This document shows positions 60,732 through 64,000 of a stretch of 64,000 nt of DNA, one piece after another. Both the position numbers and the translations under genes were made by a program. A model generated the notes under the pieces. The model did no database searches and was not told the DNA's origin. It saw only the letters and a program-made list of their open reading frames with translations. Origin of the DNA: LMUY01 sp964245075 (GTDB lineage: Bacteria; Pseudomonadota; Alphaproteobacteria; Acetobacterales; Acetobacteraceae); contig CAXTLC010000008.1 in assembly GCA_964245075.1 (NCBI GenBank), positions 14,239 through 78,238 on the forward strand. Reading direction: 5' to 3'. Each line of letters starts with the position of its first letter. Within the stretch, counting starts at the first letter, position 1.

Positions 60732-61649
60732 CTAGGCGTCGCCTTGCTCGCGGGCATGCAGGAACGGGCCGAGCGCCTCGGCAACGAGGTCGGGCTGTTC
60801 CTCGTGCACACCCAGGGACCCGGCGTCGAATCGCTGAACCTCGATACCGGGAAGCGCCGCCAGCGCCTCGATCTCATCCCGGGACCGTGGGGGCGTGCTG
60901 CCGCCATAGACAATCAGCGTGGGCGCAGGAGGCGGGCTGGCCAGCGCCAGGAATGACGCGCGGTCCCGCACCAGGTCGAGCCCGCCGGTGACGAAGGCGG
61001 CCGATCCGAAACGCCCGCCGGGCCGCCGGGCGATGGCCGCCTTGCCTGCGACGAATGCGGTCGTGACCCGTCCGGCGTCGGCATAGACGTGCCTGCGGTA
61101 CATTGCGGCGATGACCGGGCCGGCCACGTTGAGGCGGTAGAGCGCCGGGCCGATGACGGGCGCGCGGATGGCTGAGCCGATGCGGCCCTGCACCGGCCGG
61201 TAGCCCCGCATCATGGTCGGCAAAGGCCCTCGCCAGGTGGGTGCGACCAAGGCGATCCTCGACCAGGTGCCGGGCCGTTGCCGTGCCAGCGCCAGCACAT
61301 AAGCGGCCGCGTGCCCGGCGGCGACCACCGCCGCCGGGCCGCCAACCACCTGATCGATGAAGGCCGACAGGAAACGGAGGTGCAGCTCAGGCGAATGCCG
61401 CAACATGGGGGTTTCGGCACGGCCGAAGCCCGGCCAGTCCACCGCGATGGTGCGACAGGAAGCGGACAGGCGCCCGGCAAGTCCGGCCATCTCCTCGCGG
61501 GTCGAGACCGTGCTGAACGCCGGAAGCAGGAGAACGCTGGGGCCTGCGCCCCGCAGGTCATACCCGACAGTCACCGGGCAGCCGTCCCACTGCCAAGCGA
61601 ACGTGCCGGACGGCTTATCCGGACCCGCGTCATGATGATGGCTAGGCAT
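60732..61649 (-). CDS. Alpha/beta-hydrolase-fold protein with Ala at the nucleophile position
   Basis: A 305-residue protein. The frame is open upstream of 61649, but the ATG at 61647-61649 gives a normal start before the first strands (VTVGYDLRGAGPSVLLLPAFS). The oxyanion region, TIAVDWPGFGRAE, and the elbow VVAAGHAAAYVLALA are placed as in homologs, which normally read GHSxx; here Ala114 replaces the Ser. LIVYGGSTPPRSRDE carries the acid-strand region and GVHEEQPDLVAEAL a candidate His. Without the Ser it is probably not a hydrolase; a binding or regulatory role is more likely unless the site is rebuilt. It converges on the binding-protein gene. Confidence 0.72.
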   Translation of the reverse strand: MPSHHHDAGPDKPSGTFAWQWDGCPVTVGYDLRGAGPSVLLLPAFSTVSTREEMAGLAGRLSASCRTIAVDWPGFGRAETPMLRHSPELHLRFLSAFIDQVVGGPAAVVAAGHAAAYVLALARQRPGTWSRIALVAPTWRGPLPTMMRGYRPVQGRIGSAIRAPVIGPALYRLNVAGPVIAAMYRRHVYADAGRVTTAFVAGKAAIARRPGGRFGSAAFVTGGLDLVRDRASFLALASPPPAPTLIVYGGSTPPRSRDEIEALAALPGIEVQRFDAGSLGVHEEQPDLVAEALGPFLHAREQGDA

Positions 61650-62146
61650 GCCAACGCGTCTCGGAAGGCCGGCGTGCGCCGTGCGGCTGGGCACTGTCAG
61701 GGAACACCGCCCTGCAAGTTCGCGACGATGGCAAGCCCAAGTTCGTCAGGACAATCGAAGGATCCAAGGTCCAACCTCCTACGGCGTCGATCAGCAAGGC
61801 CCGTTGCTCGTCCCAGCTTACGATCAGCCTGTCAGAAGCGTCAGGTGCCGCGCCGGTGGTGCAGCCATGCTCGCCGCCGCCGTCACCGATGTTGAACTCG
61901 ACACTCACGGCGCCGCCGGACATCGTCGTTACGACCGCGACCGGCTCGCGGCAGCGGGCGGAAAACCGGCGCTGCCGAAGTTCCCCTGAGCCGGGGTCAC
62001 CCCCTGCATAGGATCGTGCCGCCTCGCGGCTGTTCGGCGCCCGCTTATCCACCCGGCGCGGTTTGGCGACAGGCACGAGTGACAAAATCGACCGCGCCGG
62101 CGACATCACCGTATTCCCAGCATGCCCGCTTCCTTATCTAAAGCGC
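61650..62146. other. Divergent intergenic region, 497 bp
   Basis: It separates the minus-strand hydrolase-like gene from the ABC exporter. A 155-codon minus-strand frame crosses it, with a possible ATG at 61921-61923 (a protein starting SGGAVSVEFNIGDGG), but it shows no family signature or Shine-Dalgarno and overlaps the hydrolase start, so I do not call it. Promoters of both flanking genes should lie here. Confidence 0.45.
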
Positions 62147-64000
62147 ATGAGCTCCGACCGCCCACTGCCGCGGGCCATCCAGGACAGGCTGGGGGCGCTG
62201 CGGACGCTTCCGGCGTTCCTGGCGCTGATCTGGCGAACCAGCCGCGCATTGACCATGGGCACGCTCTTCCTGCGGCTGCTGCGTTCGGTGCTGCCGGTGG
62301 CGACGCTGTTCGTCGGCAAGCTGATCATCGATGAGGTGGTCCGCCTGACGCGGCTGCCGGGCCACCCGGTGCAATTGCAGGCTTGGCTGGCCAGCGGGCT
62401 GTTGCTGCGCTTGTTCTTCCTGCTCGCGGCCGAACTGGCCTTGGCGCTCGCTGCCGACACCCTGGCCCGCGCCGTGGCCCTGCTGGACTCCGTGCTGTCC
62501 GACCGGTTCAGCGACGAAACGAGCGTGCGGCTGATGCAGCACGCCGCGACGCTCGACCTGCGGGATTTCGAGAACAGCGAGTTGCAGGACAAGCTGGACC
62601 GGGCGCGGCGCCAATCCAGCGGGCGCAGCGGGCTGATCAGCCTCATGTTCGGCCAGGCGCAGGACCTGCTGACCTTGGCAGGCTTCGCGGCCAGCATCGC
62701 CGCCTACGCGCCATGGCTGATCGCCCTGCTCGCGGCCACGCTCGTCCCGGCTTTCGCGGGCGAGATGCGCGCCAACCGGCTGGCCTACGCGCTCAGCGTC
62801 AAGCGCACCGCGGACCGCCGCGAGCTGGACTACCTGCGGCAGACCGGCGCCAGCACGGACACGGCGAAGGAAGTGAAGCTGTTCGGCCTGAACGGCTTCC
62901 TGATCGAGCGCTACCAGTCGGTGGCCGCCGTCATGCGGCGCGAGAACAGGGATTTCGCCCTGCGCCGGGCGGCGATGGGGGCGGCGCTCGCCGCGTTGGG
63001 AACCCTGGGCTACTACGCCGCATACGCCTACCTGGCCTGGCGCACCGTCGCCGGCGGGCTGTCGGTCGGGGACCTCACCTTCCTCGCCGCGTCCTTCCTG
63101 CGGTTGCGGGGCTTGCTCGCGGGCCTGCTGAGCGGACTGTCGAACTTGGCGAGCCAGGCCCTCTACTTGCAGGACCTGTTCTCCTTCCTCGACGTGCGGG
63201 CGGCGATCACCTCCCCGGCCGATCCGCTCGCCTTCCCGCTCGCCATCGAGCGGGGGATCGAGTTCGAGGATGTCGGCTTCCGCTATCCGGGCGCGGACCG
63301 CTGGGCGGTGCGCCACCTGAGCTTCCGGCTCGCAGCGGGCCAGGTGCTGGCGCTGGTCGGCGAGAACGGGGCGGGCAAGACCACCTTGGTGAAGCTGCTG
63401 ACCCGGCTTTACGATCCAGACGAGGGGCGCATCCTGCTCGATGGCCATGACCTGCGCGCATACGATCTCGATGCCCTGCGCGCGGGCATCGGCGTGATCT
63501 TCCAGGATTTCGTCCGCTACGACCTGACCGCGGGCGACAACATCGCCGTCGGCCGGATCGCCCTGCGGGATGACCGTGCCAGGATCGAGCAGGCCGCCGC
63601 GCGCGGCCGGGCGGACGAGGTGATCGACAGGTTGCCGGCCCGCTACGACCAGGTCGTCGGCCGCCGGTTCCGCGGCGGGGTGGAGCTGTCGGGCGGCGAG
63701 TGGCAGAAGGTCGCCATCGCGCGCGCCTACATGCGGGACGCGGCGCTGCTGATCCTGGACGAACCAACGGCGGCGCTGGACGCCCGGGCCGAGTTCGAGG
63801 TGTTCCAGCGCTTCAAGGCGCTGAGCGCCGGGCGCACGGCGGTGCTGATCTCGCACCGCTTCTCCAGCGTGCGCATGGCGGACCAGATCCTGGTCGTGGC
63901 GGGAGGCCGGGTGGAGGCGAGCGGCACCCACGCCGAACTGCTGGCGCAAGGCGGGCGATACGCGGAACTGTTCGAGCTCCAGGCGGCCGGTTACCGCTAG
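62147..64000 (+). CDS. ABC transporter, fused membrane and ATPase domains (exporter type)
   Basis: A 617-residue half-transporter, complete; its TAG is the last three bases of the window. Six membrane helices span about residues 25-330 (SVLPVATLFVGKLIIDEVV, LFFLLAAELALALAA, GFAASIAAYAPWLIALLA, LGTLGYYAAYAYLAW visible). The C-terminal ATPase has Walker A GENGAGKTTLVKLL, Q-loop GVIFQDFVRYD, signature LSGGEWQKVAIARAY, Walker B LLILDEPTAALDA and switch ISHRFSSV. The membrane domain is unlike classical MsbA and resembles ABC exporters for peptides or lipids of the DUF-poorly-defined group. The ATG at 62147 is preferred to an upstream in-frame start 28 codons earlier. Substrate unknown. Confidence 0.85.
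   Translation: MSSDRPLPRAIQDRLGALRTLPAFLALIWRTSRALTMGTLFLRLLRSVLPVATLFVGKLIIDEVVRLTRLPGHPVQLQAWLASGLLLRLFFLLAAELALALAADTLARAVALLDSVLSDRFSDETSVRLMQHAATLDLRDFENSELQDKLDRARRQSSGRSGLISLMFGQAQDLLTLAGFAASIAAYAPWLIALLAATLVPAFAGEMRANRLAYALSVKRTADRRELDYLRQTGASTDTAKEVKLFGLNGFLIERYQSVAAVMRRENRDFALRRAAMGAALAALGTLGYYAAYAYLAWRTVAGGLSVGDLTFLAASFLRLRGLLAGLLSGLSNLASQALYLQDLFSFLDVRAAITSPADPLAFPLAIERGIEFEDVGFRYPGADRWAVRHLSFRLAAGQVLALVGENGAGKTTLVKLLTRLYDPDEGRILLDGHDLRAYDLDALRAGIGVIFQDFVRYDLTAGDNIAVGRIALRDDRARIEQAAARGRADEVIDRLPARYDQVVGRRFRGGVELSGGEWQKVAIARAYMRDAALLILDEPTAALDARAEFEVFQRFKALSAGRTAVLISHRFSSVRMADQILVVAGGRVEASGTHAELLAQGGRYAELFELQAAGYR

Noticed and set aside
61642..62109. A 155-codon minus-strand frame with a possible start at 61923
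   Set aside because: No known motif, no Shine-Dalgarno, and it runs into the start of the hydrolase-like gene; kept only as an unassigned stretch.

Overview
The window looks like chromosomal DNA of a GC-rich alphaproteobacterium. The neighbouring genes NDUFA12-like, MlaD and DUF2155 form a block typical of that class. The OprB and OmpL-like porins, the twin-arginine substrate-binding proteins and the strongly GC-biased codons would fit an Acetobacteraceae-type soil or plant-associated bacterium, but the genus is an inference. I see no tRNA, rRNA, CRISPR array, transposase or integrase.

Layout: (1) 1-294 is the tail of a LysR regulator. (2) 390-10922 is a sugar or polyol locus: a SorC regulator on the minus strand, then an FGGY kinase, acetoin-dehydrogenase-like E1 alpha, E1 beta and an E2 with an alpha/beta-hydrolase domain, a sugar ABC importer (binding protein, double ATPase, permease) and, after two RNA-type hairpins, a short-chain dehydrogenase. 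No E3 is present. (3) 10984-15888 holds a single-domain response regulator, small secreted proteins, a beta-propeller protein, a fatty acid hydroxylase, a formate/nitrite-type channel and a rhodanese. (4) 15905-19507 (minus) is a tightly overlapped set: a degenerate ribonucleotide-reductase-like protein with a TSCPD tail, RidA, a COG3146 acyltransferase-like protein and a CinA-type deamidase. (5) 19637-23607 holds core genes (NDUFA12, MlaD, DUF2155), trehalose phosphatase, and galactonate catabolism (DgoK, DgoA).

(6) 23752-31255 is an unusual acyl-activation cluster: acyl carrier protein, a small adenylate-forming ligase, a reductase with a Gly-Pro-Gly-Ser repeat, a FATP-like ligase, an orphan oligopeptide-type binding protein and a two-domain hydrolase whose nucleophiles are changed to Arg and Cys. 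(7) 31463-32197 is an endonuclease III-like glycosylase. (8) 32516-41817 is a complete MdtABC-type RND pump with its own outer-membrane channel, followed by two porins. (9) 46084-52004 is a second RND pump of the heavy-metal (CusA/CzcA) type with its channel.

(10) The most striking feature is at 51876-57442. A perfect 149-bp direct repeat, made of the 3' end of the second pump's channel gene plus its trailer, brackets a single 1712-residue protein with a DUF4011-like N-terminus, an SF1 helicase split by a very large insert, and a C-terminal Vsr/MTES_1575-like nuclease. This is a plausible one-gene defence system gained by an insertion that left both neighbours intact. (11) After it come a GMC oxidoreductase, a second orphan binding protein paralogous to the one in (6), an alpha/beta-hydrolase lacking its serine, and an ABC exporter ending exactly at the window edge.
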